From positions 1,550,001 through 1,614,000 of the forward strand of contig JAPNXP010000014.1 in the NCBI GenBank assembly GCA_028753945.1: a stretch of DNA of 64,000 bases. The letters run 5' to 3'. This DNA comes from Hexactinellida sp. DTS-2022 (lineage: Eukaryota > Porifera > Hexactinellida). A program made the translations under genes and the position numbers. Under the pieces are notes generated by a model that worked only from the letters and a program-made list of their open reading frames with translations, was not told the DNA's origin and ran no database searches. Positions 43,026 through 57,435 of this stretch are shown here, in pieces. Each line of letters opens with the position of its first letter. The first letter of the stretch is position 1.

Positions 43026-46000
43026 AGTAAAAAGTATTTTTACAATTTTGTGAATTAAATAATTCGCATGGGTTGGTTGGAGTTGGGTGAATACCCAATA
43101 CGCAAATTAAAAATGCTGAGTCATCACAGATTATATTCTACTGAAACCTGAATATCTCTGAATGAAGTGAGCTAAATGGAAACTTGCACCACTATAAGGG
43201 TCGTTGCCTACTGAAACACCTTTCTGAAATAATTTAACACCTTCATAGTGATGATGACTAGGCGAAAAAAAATCCAAAATTTCAGCTTGTGCCGACAGCA
43301 TGTTCCTTTGGAGGCACTATCAATAAACCACCAACAAAATATAGTGCCACCAAAGGAACATGCGTCGGCACAGGCTGCAATTTTGGATTTTTTTTTCTCC
43401 GTAGACGGTGCCTTGACCACACTTGTATACATTGAGGACTGTAACTTGGCATGTAGTTGCGAAATGACCGTCTAATTTGCACCTGGGGTTACGATTTTTG
43501 ATCAAATAATTTAAACACCTATTTAAACTAATTATGGCTCATAACATGAAATAATTAATATTGAGCTTGATAAAATTTACACATACGGATAGAGAATTAA
43601 TTTCTACATCTTTTGGCAATTCACAAATGTTCAATTTAGCCGAGGTTTGTGCCATAATTGGGGTGCCAATCTCCTGTGTTTCCTCACACTTGAGATTCAG
43701 TAAAACTGTTAAATCCAATTCTATTGTTTTAAACTTGTAATAATTATATTGATTTAACTTGTTAAATCTTTCACTATTGTTTCAACTTGCGATAATTAAA
43801 TTGATTCAACTTATAAATTCCAGCTGGCTTCTATTTAATTGTAGTATTACTATACAATGGATTAAATAAAATACAATAATATAAGGAATTTGTTGAATAA
43901 ACTCAAATCACCGTGGATAAGTAGTGGCCCAGTATTGGTCTTACTGCTTTGGTTACCGATTATTACTATTATTACTGTGCCGACTATACTATAGTATAGT
44001 GGCCCAGTTCTAATCTTACTGCCTTGGTTATTACTGTGCCGACTATACTATAGTATAGTGGCCCAGTTCTAATCTTACTACTTTGGTATATTTTTTATCC
44101 GTATCCTCTCCACAGAACAGAGTTTTATTTACTAAGAGGCCAAATTTTCAGGATATGTGTCTCATGGGTTACAGATGTGCACCTAGGGTCACGATTTTTT
44201 ATTAAACTTTTTTGGACACATTTTTGCACCTGTTTAATATTGTCAGGAACAATAAATAGTACCAGAATATTCAATTTATATGCATTCGATAGGGAATTAA
44301 ATTCTACACCTTTTCACAGTGCACGAATTTTCAAATTACGCTTCGTTTGTGCCACTATTGAGTTGTAAATTTCCTTTGTTTACTAACACTTCAGTTCAAT
44401 TGAAAGTGTTAAATCTAATTCTATTGTTTCAACTTGTGATAATTATATTGATTCAACTTGTGAGATCGAGTAGGCTTCTATTTTCTAATTGAAAATTAAG
44501 ATTTTACATTCCATAACAACGACAGATTATGTGATTATATTTACTTCTGCGAGAATCCTCTTGCACTATTAATATACTGACGTAATTAATTATAATTAAT
44601 TCAGTCAGTATATGACTTACATAGATGCTTCCAATTTGTTTATTTGGGGTTATCGAGTGTGCGGAATTGAAATTTGATAGCCAAATTAATTAATTAATTA
44701 TTTATGACAAAATAATTAAACTTAATAAATATAAGTTGACATTGAAATTGGTGTTAAATTATTAATAATTATTTGCACTAATTAATTAAATATCATAAAT
44801 TTCAGAGATAATAGAAGATAGAAACAAACTTTCAATTTATCAATTGGTCCTTATGGCACGTGCCACCTATACAAGTGGGTCTTGACACCTTGAGGTGATG
44901 ATGACATCGTAAAAAAAATGTGTTTTTACAATTTTGTTAATTCGATATTTAAAATGGGTTATTTGAAGTTGGGTGAAGACCCAACACTCACATAAAAAAT
45001 GCTGAGTCATCAGCTATTATATTCTACTCAAACTTGAATATCTCTAAAATGAAGTGAACTAAATGGAAACTTCCGCCACTCTAAGGGTCGATGCCTTCTG
45101 TAACACCTTTTGATATATTTTAACACCTTCATAGTGATGATGACATGGCGAAAAAAAAATCCAAAATTGCAGCTGTGCTGACAGCATGTCCCATTGGAGG
45201 CACTATCAATAAACCACCACCAAAATATAGTGCCACCAAAGGAACATGCGTCGGCACAGCTGCAATTTTGGATTTTTACTGTGCCGACTATACTATAGTA
45301 TAGTGGCCCAGTATTAGAATCACTGCCTTTATTTATATTATTATTATTTCTCCGTAGCAGGTGCCCTGGCCACACCTGTATACATAGAGGGCTGAAACTT
45401 GGCATGTAGATTCGGAGTCGACGTCTAATTTGCACCTGGGGTTACGATTTTGTATTAACAAATTTTTGACACATCTTTAACACCTTTCAAAATTTGTCTG
45501 GTCCATAACTCAAAAAATGTTTTACTAAACCCCAAAATTTTATTTCACATTTGGATTCGCCATAAAATTCTGCGTCTGATGGGAGAAGAAAACTTTCAAT
45601 AAAGAGTTCTATTTCTGCCATAAATGGGGGTTGAAATTTCTTTGTTTACTCACACTTCAGTTTCAGTATAACTGTTAAATCAAATTCCATTGTTTCAACT
45701 TGTAATAATTATATTGATTTAACTTGTTAAATCTTACTCTATTGATTCAACTTGCGATAATTAAATTGATTTAACTTATAAATTCCAGCTGGCTTCTATT
45801 TAATTTTAGTATTACTATACAATTGATTAAATTAAATAATATAATATAAGGAATTTGTTGACTCAACTCAACCAACCATGGATAACATTGCTAAAATAAA
45901 TAACTAATAATATAATTTATTATCAATACATAATGAATGAATGGCATTAAACTAAAGATGGTTTATGATAGAACCGTTAAGATTTTACATTCCACAACAA

Positions 46001-48385
46001 CGACAGATTAAGTGATTATATTTATTTCGGCGAGAATATTCTTGCACAATTAATGTACTGACATATTTAATTCTAATTAATTCGCTCTGTGTTTACCGTA
46101 TAGAGATGGTTCAAAATAGATTATTGGGGTTATCGAGTGCGTGGAATTCAAATATTATAGTGAAATTCAATTTAAATTAATAATAATTGCAAATAATTGA
46201 ACTTAATTTATTTTGCTGTATATAATAATGGTGTTAAATAATTAATAAATTAATTAAATATTTATACTAATTAGCTAAATTTCATTAATCTCAGAGATGA
46301 TACAAGATAGAAACAAACTTTCAATTTATCAAATGGTCCTTATGCCAGGTACCACCTATACAAGTGGGTCTTGACACCTTGAGGTGATTATGACATCGTC
46401 AAAAAAATGTACTTTTACAATTTTTTTAATTCGATATTTAAAATGGGTTAGTTGATGTTGGGTGATGACCCAACACACACATAAAAAATGCTGAGTCATC
46501 AGCTATTATATTCTACTCAAACTTGAATATCTCTAAAATTATATGAACTAAATGGAAACTTCCAGCACTCTAAGGGTCGATGCCTTCTGTAACACCTTTT
46601 TGAAATAATTTAACACCTTCATAGTGATGATGACATGGCGAAAAAAAATCCAAAATTGCAGCCTGCGCCGACAGAATGTTCTTTTGGAGGCACTATCAAT
46701 AAACCAACAACAAAATATAGTGCCACCAAAGGAACATGCGTCGGCACAGGCTGCAATTTTGGATTTTTTTTTTTCTCCGTAGACGGTGCCCTGGCCTGAG
46801 CTTTATAGTTGATGGGCTGAAACTTGGCATGTAGGTGCGATGGGACCGTCTAATTTGCACCTGGGGTTACGATTTTTGATTAACAAATTTTTGACACATC
46901 TTTAACACCTTTCAAAATTTGTCTGGTCCATAACTCAAAATATGTTTTAATAAAGCCCAAAATATTATTGCATATTTAGATTCGTCTTAAAATTCTGCGT
47001 CTGATGGGAGAAGAAAATTTTCAACAAAGGGTTTAATTTTTGCCATTAATGGGGGTTAAAATTTCTTTGTTTACTCACACTTCAATTTCTGTAAAACTGT
47101 GAAATCTAATTCCATTGTTTCAACTTGTAATAATTATATCGATTTAACTTGTTAAAACATTCACTATTGTTTCAACTTGCGATAAATATATTGATTGAAC
47201 TTATAAATTCCAGCTGGCTTCTATTTAATTGTAGTATTACTATACAATGGATTAAATAAAATAATATAATATAAGGAATTTGTTGACTCAACTCAATCAA
47301 CCGTGGATAACATTGCTAAAATAAATTACTACTAATATATTATATTATCAATACAAAATGAATGAATGGCAATAAACTCTAGATGGTTTATGATATAAAC
47401 AAACTTCAAATTCAACAATCGTTCCTTGTGACTCCGACCACTTAACAAATGGTTCTTCACACCTTGGGCGTTGATGACTTGGCGAAAAAAAATCCAAATT
47501 TGCAGCCTGCGCCGACAGCATCATGTTCCTTTGGAGGCACTATCAATAAACCACCAACAAAATATAGTGCCACCAAAGGAACATGCGTCGGCACAGGCTG
47601 CAATTTTGGATTTTTACTGTGCCGACTATACTATAGTATAGTGGCCCAGTTCTAATCTCACTGCCTTTATTTTTTTTATTATTTTTTTTTCTCCGTAGAC
47701 GGTGGCCTGGCCAGAGCTTTGGAGTTGATGGGCTAAAACTTGGCATGTAGGTGCGGTTGGACCGTTTAATTTGCACCTGGGGTTACGATTTTTGATTAAC
47801 AAATTTTGGACACCTTTCAAAATTTGTCTGGTCCATGACTAAAAATATGTTTTACTAAATCCCCAAATTTTATTTCATATTTGGATTTACCATAAAATTC
47901 TGAGTCTGATGGGAGAATAAATTTTTCAACAAAGGGGTCAATTTCTGCCATAAATGGGGGTTGAAATTTCTTTGTTTACTCACACTTCAATTTCAGTAAA
48001 GTGTTAAATCTAATTCTATTGTTTCAACTTGTAATAATTATATTGATTTAACTTGTTAAATCCTACTCTAGTGATTCAACTTGCGATAATTATATTGATT
48101 TAACTTATAAATTCCAGCTGGCTTCTATTTATTGTAGTATTACTATACAATGGATTAAATAAAATATTATAATATACGGAATTTGTTGACTTAATTCAAC
48201 TTAACCGTGGATAACATTGCTAAAATAAATAACTAATAATATAATTTATTATCAATACATAATGAATGAATGGCTTTAAACTCAAGATGGTTTATGATAG
48301 AACCGTTAAGATTTTACATTCCACAACAACGACAGATTAAGTGAATATATTTATTTCGGCGAGAATATTCTTGCACAATTAATGT
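43026..48385 (+). repeat. Satellite block, plus orientation
   Basis: Units with hairpins at 43272-43388, 45159-45273, 46648-46764 and 47492-47611, and palindromes at 43983, 44042, 45287 and 47625. At 44095 and again at 49890, 54895 and 56098 the hairpin is followed by a variant segment (TCCGTAGCCTCTCCACAGAA-like) in place of the usual CTCCGTAGACGG, so at least two left-flank types circulate. A unit is broken at about 43920, where palindrome sequence replaces the body. No genes. Confidence 0.85.
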
Positions 48386-48392
48386 ACTGACG

Positions 48393-49180
48393 CATGGCCT
48401 ACTTAATATACGGCTATATATGTTCCCGAGAAGGCCAAGAAAGAAGAAGGCCAGTTTCTAATTTTCATTTTAGGATAAACTATGCCTCCTATTGTTGTTA
48501 TTTGGGTTGTATATGGGGTAATCAACCATTGCGAGTCCAATGGAACCACTTTTGAGAATCTCAGATTTGTGGTTAAGCTGTTTAGGCGCAATTTAATGAT
48601 GACACCACAAATATACAAAAATATAAAATTTGAGTATAAAGAACTGCGAGAAAATGAAAATAATTTGCTAATATAATTCGAATACATTTTCCGGATATAT
48701 ATTGATAATGAATATATATAAACCAGGAATTATATACGTTTTATGTACGAAAATAGTAAGTTTTAATTCGGATACTACTTGTATTTTAGCATGTGGTTGC
48801 TTTATAATTTTTCATTTTTTTTAGAATGTCGCCATTTTGTGATTTAGTAGCCTTTGGGGTATGAAATATATCCCTATATTAGTATTCCTATTATAAAATT
48901 ATTAGAAAGTAGGAAGAAACTGAAATTAATGATATTTGAAAAAAAATCATTTTACCATAAATTGTTACCGTCATCATTAAATTGCGCCTAAACAGCTTAA
49001 CCACAAATCTGAGATTCTCAAAAGTGGTTCCATTGGACTCGCAATGGTTGATTACCACATATACAACCCAAATAACAACAATAGGAGGCATAGTTTATCC
49101 TAAAATGAAAATTAGAAACTGGCCTTCTTCTTTCTTGGCCTTCTCGGGAACATATATAGCCGTATATTAAGTAGGCCATG
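48393..49180. mobile_element. TIR element inserted in a satellite unit (788 bp)
   Basis: The ends are CATGGCCTACTTAATATACG and its inverted partner, with terminal inverted repeats of about 210 bp reaching CTGTTTAGGCGCAATTTAAT. It is flanked by ACTGACG on both sides (48386-48392 and 49181-49187), which is a single ACTGACG in uninterrupted units. The ~370-bp core has no coding potential. It uses the same target position as the element at 51791-53970. Confidence 0.92.
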
Positions 49181-49187
49181 ACTGACG

Positions 49188-51783
49188 TAATTAATTATAA
49201 TTAATTCCTTTTGTATTTAACTTATAGACGGTTCCAATTGGATTATTGGGGTTATCGAGTGCGTGGAATTCAAACATTATAGTGAAATTCAATTTAAATA
49301 AATAATAATTGCAAATAATTGAACTTAATTTATTTTGCTGTATATAATAATGGTGTTAAATAATTAATACATTAATTAATTTTTTATGCTAATTAGCTAA
49401 ATTTCATTAATCTCAGAGATGATACAAGATATAAACAAACTTTCAATTTATCAATTGGTCCTTATGCCATGTACCACCTATACAAGTGGGTCTTGACACC
49501 TTGAGGTGATGATGACATCGTTAAAAAAATGTATTTTTACAATTTTTTTAATTCGACATCTAAAATGGGTTAGTTAGTGTTGGGTGATGACCCAACACTC
49601 ACATAAAAAATGCTGACTCAGCACTTATTATATTCTACTGAAACTTGAATATCTTTGAAACGAAGTGAGCAAAATGGAAACTTTCACGACTCTAAGGGTC
49701 GTTGCCTTCTGAAACACCTTTCTGAAATAATGTAACACCTTCATAGTGATGATGACATGGCGGGAAAAAAATCCAAAATTGCAGCCTGCGCCGACAGCAT
49801 GTTCCTATGGAGGCACTATCAATAAACCACCACCAAAATATAGTGCCACCAAAGGAACATGCGTCGGCACAGGCTGCAATTTTGGATTTTTTTTATCCGT
49901 AGCCTCTCCACAGAACAGAGTTTTATTAACTAAGAGCCCAAATTTTCAGGATATGTGTCTCATGGTTTACAGATGTGCACCTGGGGTCACGATTTTTTAT
50001 TACATTTTTTTGGACACATTTTTGCACCTGTTTAATATTGAAACAGGAACAATAAATAGTACCCGAAAATTAAATTTATTTGCATTCGATAGAGAATTAA
50101 ATTCTACACCTTTTCACAGTGTTCGAATTTTCAAATTGTACTTAGTTTGTGCCACAATTGAGTTGCAAGTTTCCTTTGTTTACTAACACTTCAGTTCAAT
50201 TGAAAGTGTTAAATCTAATTCTATTGTTTCAACTCGTTATTATTATATTGATTCAACTTGTGAGATCGAGTAGGCTTCTATTTTCCATTTGAAAACATTC
50301 CATAACAAAGACAAATTATTTGATTATATTTATTTCTGCTTATAAATTCTTGCACAATGGATACATGACATATTTAATTCTAATTAATTCGCTCTGTGTT
50401 TAACGTTTAGAGATGGTTCCAAATAGATTATTGGGGTTATCGAGTGCGCTGAATTCAAATATGATTGTGAAATTCAATTTAAATGAATAATTTTTGCAAA
50501 TAATTGTTCTTAATTTATTTTGATGTACATAATATTGGTGTTAAATTATTAATTGATTCATTAAATATTTATACTAATTATCTAAATTTCATTAATCTCA
50601 GAAATGATATAAGATAGAAACAAACTTTAAATTTATCAATTGGTTGTTATGGCACGTACCACCTATACAAGTGGATCTTGACACCTTAAGGTGATGATGA
50701 CATCGTCAAAAAAAAGGAATTTTACAATTTTGTGAATTAAATAATTCGCATGGATTGGTTGGAGTTGGGTGAACACCCAACACGCACTTAAGAAATGCTG
50801 AGTCATCACAGATTATATTATACTGAAACTTGAATATCTCTCAAATAAAGTGAGCCAAATGGAGACTTCCACCACTCTAAGGGTCGATGCCTTCTGTAAC
50901 ACCTTTTTGAAATAATTTAACACCTTCATAGTGATGATGACATGGCGAAAAAAAATCCAAAATTGCAGCCTGCGCCGACAGCATGTTCTTTTGGAGGCAC
51001 TATCAATAAACAACCAACAAAATATAGTGCCACCAAAGGAACATGCGTCGGCACAGGCTGCAATTTTGGATTTTTATTTTTTCTCCGTAGACGGTGCCCT
51101 GACAGAGCTTAATTGTTGATGGGCTGAAACTTGGCATGTAGGTGCGATGGGACCGTCTAATTTGCACCTGGGGTTACGATTTTTCGTTAACAAATATTTG
51201 ACACATCTTTAACACCTTTAAAAATTTGTCTGGTCCATAACTCAAAATATCTTTTACTAAACCCGCAAATTTTATTTCATATTTGGATTCATCATAAAAT
51301 TCTGCGTCAGTTGGGAGAAGAAAACTTTCAAAAATGGGTTTAATTTTGCCATAAATGGGGGTTGAAATTTCTTTGTTTACTCACACTTCAATTTCAATAA
51401 AACTGTTAAATCTAATTCCATTGTTTCAACTTGTAATAATTATATTGATTTAACTTGTTAAATCCTACTCTATTGATTCAACTTGCGATAATTAAATTGA
51501 TTCAACTTATAAATTCCAGCTGGCTTCTATTTAATTGTAGCATTACTATACAATGGATTAATTTAAATTAATTTATGTAAGGAATTTCTTGACTTTACTC
51601 AACTCACCGTGGATAACATTGCTATAATAAATTACTAATAATTTAATTTATTATCAATAAGAAATGAATGGCATTAAACTAAAGATGGTTTATGATAGAA
51701 CCGTTAAGATTTTACATTCCACAACAACGACAGATTAAGTGATTATATTTATTTCGGCGAGAATATTCTTGCACAATTAATGT
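49188..51783 (+). repeat. Satellite block, plus orientation
   Basis: Resumes the unit broken at 48386 and continues with hairpins at 49771-49887 and 50955-51071, the first followed by the TCCGTAGCCTCTCC variant. No genes. Confidence 0.85.
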
Positions 51784-51790
51784 ACTGACG

Positions 51791-53970
51791 CATGAACTAC
51801 TATAGATAAGGACTGGAAACGACAATAAAAAATTGGACCATGGACGAACTAGAAGTGCATTCGATATTTTTGCCTATTACAATAGGTTATGAACTTTACA
51901 CATGAATTATGTTGTTTTTACCTGGATTCGACACTAAAAATGGACTGGAAATGCATTTTAAGTGTCTAGATTTAAGGTATTATTAATGACCCATAAACAT
52001 TGAAACTATATTTGAGTATATATATATTTGTTTTTGTATTATGTGTATGAATGTAAATTTTGTACGGGATTTTGTAAGCGATAATTGTTACCCAATTCTT
52101 TTATGCATTTACTCCTTATTTCTTTACTTTTTCTATATTAACTAGTTTATATGAGTCAAACGCGTTGTTGTGCTTAGCACACGTTCTGTATTTGGAAGAC
52201 AAATTACAGAGGTTACCTTAGTACCACTGTTTTCAGATTGCCTAAGTTTCACGTGATATCAAAGCCAAATGGAGTAGAGCTCTCCATGGACTGATATCTC
52301 CAAGAATGCAAAATATTATTTGTATCCACAACCTTAGAGCGGAAGAATACATTACTTCCTCAAGTTCCACACCCAACTTGTCCAGAGAGAGCTCTATATA
52401 TTGTTTGATTGGACACAATAAAGTTGATAAGAAACAATTGGCTAAACTTGGACATTGAATCATTGGTGTTACGTTACTCTATCCTTCACTCATTTGACTA
52501 CTAAACTGAATGAAGCTAAGTTTAATGATATTCGATTATTGTACAAAGAAGAACGACTTTCTACTATAAAGTAAGCTCACTACCTCAGTAATGTATGTTG
52601 GTCCACAAGTTTAGTTCTGAAATTTATCTAGCACTTGGCGTATTCAACGATAAATACCCCTCTTAAGCATGTGCGATTGAATGAAGAGTATTCTATACAT
52701 CATAGCGTTTGGGTTTCTTGAATTAGTTTGTAAATTGCTTGAGGGATGGAGTTCAACAATTGGAAAGGATGATATACTTAGCTCACAAAATTTCAAAAGT
52801 TATAGTTTTTCCCAATCTTGTATTGCTCTGCCATTAACCATTTCACAACTCACTCTAATTGTGGTTATGAGAATATTCTTAACTATAACTCCAGAATACC
52901 CAACATGGGCGCCGAAACTCTCCAACGCTAGGGGGGGTGACACCCTCCCTGACCCCCCCCCCCCCCCTTTCGGCTCCTATGATACCCAATAGAGCACCTA
53001 TTTGGGATTTATATTGAATGATGAGCGATGCTTAATATCACATGACCTAATCTATAGTATTAAAGAGTCAACTTGGCCTAAACCCAGTTATGTATTTGAT
53101 AAATCCATCTACTCCACAGTTCTGCTTAAACCTATAATTTTTCTTAATCAATTTATCCACACTTTTTTTCAACAACAGATGGAAATAATTCATTTTCTTG
53201 TGACCAGGATATTGAAGTTATTCATGATCTAAGCTAGATCGACCTTAACATTCATGTTCTCTAATCTGTTGTGGTTGCTCTTATTATCTTGAAACCACTA
53301 ACTGCCATCATTGTATTCAAAGATCAACTACTTTCTGAAACAAGGATATTGAGATTACAGAGGCTACGAAATATGACCTTGTAAGATATGTATATATTGA
53401 TCGTGGTTCTATTTAAATGACCTTCAGATATTGAAACTGAATCAATTGTGGTATTGTGGGAGATATCAATCAAGTTGATTAAAATCAAGCTTTAAAAAAC
53501 AATCATATCCCCCGCCTTCTAGAAAAGTGTTAATTCGACTAGCTCAAAACGTATTCGTTGATAAATCTTGCTTAGAGGAATATCTCTCATAGTTGTAGAG
53601 TTCGGAGGATATTTAGTACTAATACCCACTAAATGCACATTACCTAAAGATATTCGGAAGAAAATTGAAATCAATTATTTAATAACAAATACTGTGCATA
53701 GTAATTCTGTTTTCATTTCACATTTTGTTATTTGAGTACTTACAATATTGCTTGCATGTTAATGGATAACTTATTTCTACAATGAATGGATGTCAAATAT
53801 ATGACAATAGTACATACTTAGTTTACAGAGTCAAATCCAGGTAAAAACAACATAATTCATGTGTAAAGTTCATAACCAATTGTAATAGGCAAACATATCC
53901 AATGCACTTCTAGTTCATCCATGGTCCATTTTTTATTGTCGTTTCCAGTCCTTATCTATAGTAGTTCATG
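51791..53970. mobile_element. TIR element inserted in a satellite unit (2180 bp)
   Basis: The ends are CATGAACTACTATAGATAAG and its inverted partner; the inverted repeats extend about 150 bp to ATGTTGTTTTTACCTGGATT. It is flanked by ACTGACG (51784-51790, 53971-53977). Terminal pattern CATGnnCTACT is shared with the element at 48393, while the rest differs. The interior (52000-53800) has no convincing gene; a run of 13 C lies near 52957. Short frames such as a 103-residue one at 52681 show no domain. It is probably non-autonomous or decayed. Confidence 0.9.
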
Positions 53971-53977
53971 ACTGACG

Positions 53978-56900
53978 TAATTAATTATAATTAATTCCTT
54001 TTGTATTTAACTTATAGACGGTTCCAATTGGATTATTGGGGTTATTGAGTGCGCTGAATTCAAATATGATAGTGAAATTCGATTTAAATTAATAATAAGT
54101 GCAAATAATTGAACTTAATTTATTTTGCTGTACATAATTATGGTGTTAAATTATTAATTAATTAATTAAATATTTATACTAATTAGCTAAATTTCATTAA
54201 TCTCAGAGATGACACAAGATAGAAACAAACTTTCAATTTATCAATTGGTCCTTATGCCACGTACCACCTACACAAGTGGGTCTTGACACCTTGAGGTGAT
54301 GATGACATCGTCAAAAAAATGTATTTTTACAATTTTGTGAATTAAATAATTCGCATGGGTTGGTTGGAGTTGGGTGAATACCCAACACGCACTTTAAAAA
54401 TGCTGAGTCATCACAGATTATATTCTACTTAAACTTGAATATCTCTCAAACGAAGTGAGCTAAATGGAAACTTGCACCACTCTAAGGGTAGTAGCCTTCT
54501 GAAACACCTTTCTGAAATAGTATAATACCTTTATAGTTATGATGACATGGCGAAAAAAATCCAAAATTGCAGCCTGAGCCGACAGCAGGTTCCATTGGAG
54601 GCACTGTCAATAAAATACCAACAAAATATAGTGCAACCAAAGGAACATGCGTCGGCACAGCCTGCAATTTTGGATTTTATTATTATTATTATTATTATTA
54701 TTACTGTGCCGACTATACTATAGTATAGTGGCCCAGTATTAGAATCACTGCTTTTATTACTGTACCGACTATACTATAGTATAGTGGCCCAGTATTGGTC
54801 TTAGTGCTTTGGTATATTATTACTGTGCCGACTATACTATAGTATAGTGGCCCAGTTCTAATCTTAGTGCTTTGGTATATTATTATTATTATTGGTCCGT
54901 AGATTCTCCACAGAACAGTGTTTAATTAACTAAGAGCCCAAATTTTCAGGATATGTGTCTCATGGGTTACAGATGTGCACCTGGGGTCACGATATTTTAT
55001 TACATTTTTTTGGACACATTTTTGCACCTGTTTAATATTGAAACTGGAACAATAAATAGTACCCGAAAATTAAATTTATATGCATTCGATAGAAAATTAA
55101 ATTCTACACCTTTTAACAGTGCACGAATTTTAAAATTGTACTTAGTTTGTGCCACAATTGAGTTGCAAGTTTCCTTTGTTTACTAACACTTCAGTTCAAT
55201 TGAAAGTGTTAAATCTAATTCTATTGTTTCAACTCGTTATTATTATATTGATTCAACTTGTGAGATCGAGTAGGCTTCTATTTTCTAATTGGAAACTAAG
55301 ATTGTACATTCCATAACAACGACAGATTGTGTGATTATATTTCCTTCTGCTAGAATATTATTGCACTATTAATAGACTGACGTAATTAATTATAATTAAT
55401 TCAGTCAGTATATTACTTATATAGATGCTTCCAATTTGTTTATTAGGAGTTATCGAGAGTGCGGAATTGAAATTTGATAACCAAATTAATTAATTAATTA
55501 TTTATGACAAAATAATTTAACTTAATAAATATAAGTTGACATTGAAATTGGTGTTAAATGATAAATAATATTAATAATTATTTATACTAATTAAGTAAAT
55601 ATCATAAATCTCAGAGATCATAGAAGATAGAAAAAAACTTTCAATTTATCAATTGGTCCTTATGGTACGTGCCACCTATACAAGTGGGTCTTGACACCTT
55701 GAGGTGATGATAACTTCGTTAAAAAAATGTGTTTTTACAATTTTGTTAATTCAACATTTAAAATGGGTTAGTTGGTGTTGGGTGATGACCCAACACTCAC
55801 ATAAAAAATGCTGAGTCATCAGCTATTATATTCTACTCAAACTTGGAATATCTCTAAAATTTAGTGAACTAAATGGAAACTTCCACCACTCTAAGGGTCG
55901 ATGCCTTCTGAAACACCTTTTTGAAATAATTTAACACCTTCATAGTGATGATGACATGGCTGAAAAAAAATCCAAAATTGCAGCTGTGCCGACAGCATGT
56001 TCCATTGGAGGCACTATCAATAAGCCATCACCAAAATATAGTGCCACCAAAGGAACATGCGTCGGCACAGCTGCAATTTTGGATTTTTTTATTATTATTA
56101 TTGGTCCGTAGCCTCTCTACTGAACAGAGTAATACTAACTAAGAGCCCAAATTTTCAAGATATGTGTCTCATTGGTTACAGATGTGCACCTGGGGTCACG
56201 ATTTTTGATTACAAATTTTGGCCACATTTTTGCACCTGTTTAATGTTAGAAAAAAACAATAAATGGTGCCCGAATATTTAATTTATTTGCATCCGATAGA
56301 GAATAAAATTCTACACCTTTTCACAGTGCACGAATTTTTAAATTGTACTCAGTTTGTGCCACAATTGAGTTTCAAATTTCCTTTGTTTACTAACACTTCA
56401 GTTCAATTAAAGTGTTAAATCTAATTCTTTAGTTTCAACTTGTGATTAATATATTGATTCAACCTGTGAGATCGGTTAGGCTTCTATTTTCCATTTGAAA
56501 ACCAAGATTTACATTCCATAACAACGACAGATTATGTGATTATATTTATTTATTCTTAGAAAATTCTTGCACAATGGATACATGACATATTTAGTTCTAA
56601 TTAATTTATTCTGTGTTTAACTTATATAGACGGTTCCAATTAGATTATTAAGGTTTTCGAGTGCGCTGAATTCAAATATGATAGTGAAATTGAATTTAAA
56701 TTAATAATTATTGCAAATAATTGAAATTAATTAATTTTGTTGTATATAATAATGGTGTTAAATTATTAATTATATTTATAATTATTTATACTAATTTGCT
56801 AAATTTCATTAATCTCAGAGATTATACAAGATAGAGACATACTTCCAATTTATCAATTGATCCTTATGCCACGTAGCACCTCTACAAATGGGTCTTGACA

Positions 56901-57427
56901 CCTTGAGGTGTTCATGACATCGTAAAAAAAATGTGTTTTCACAATTTTGTGAATTATAGAATTCAAATGGGTCGGTTGGTTTTGGGAGATCACCCAACAC
57001 GCACATAAAAAATGCTGAGTCATCACATATTATATTCTACTGAAACTTGAATATTTCTAAAATGAAGTGAGCTAAAACGAAACTTCCACCACTCTAAGGG
57101 TCGTTGCCTTCCTAATCACCTTTCTGAAATAATTTAACACCTTCATAGTGATGATGACATGGCGAAAAAAATCCAAAATTGCAGCCTGTGCCGACAGCAT
57201 GTTCCTTTGGAGGCACTATCAATAAAACACCACCAAAATATAGTGCCACCAAAGGAACATGCGTCGGCACAGGCTGCAATTTTGTATTTTTTATTATTTT
57301 TTACTGTGCCGACTATACTATAGTATAGTGGCCCAGTATTGGAATCACTGCCTTTATTATTATTATTATTATTATTATTACTGTGCCGACTATACTATAG
57401 TATAGTGGCCCAGTTCTAATCTTACTG
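53978..57427 (+). repeat. Satellite block, plus orientation
   Basis: Units with hairpins at 54559-54675, 55970-56084 and 57171-57287; palindromes at 54712, 54768, 54831, 57312 and 57389. Two hairpins are followed by the TCCGTAG-(C/A)-CTCTCC-type flank. No genes. Confidence 0.85.
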
Positions 57428-57435
57428 CCTTTAAT

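Noticed and set aside
52681-52992. A 103-residue frame ending in a Pro run inside the 2180-bp TIR element
   Set aside because: No domain; the Pro run comes from a homopolymer of C and the rest is ordinary AT-rich sequence.
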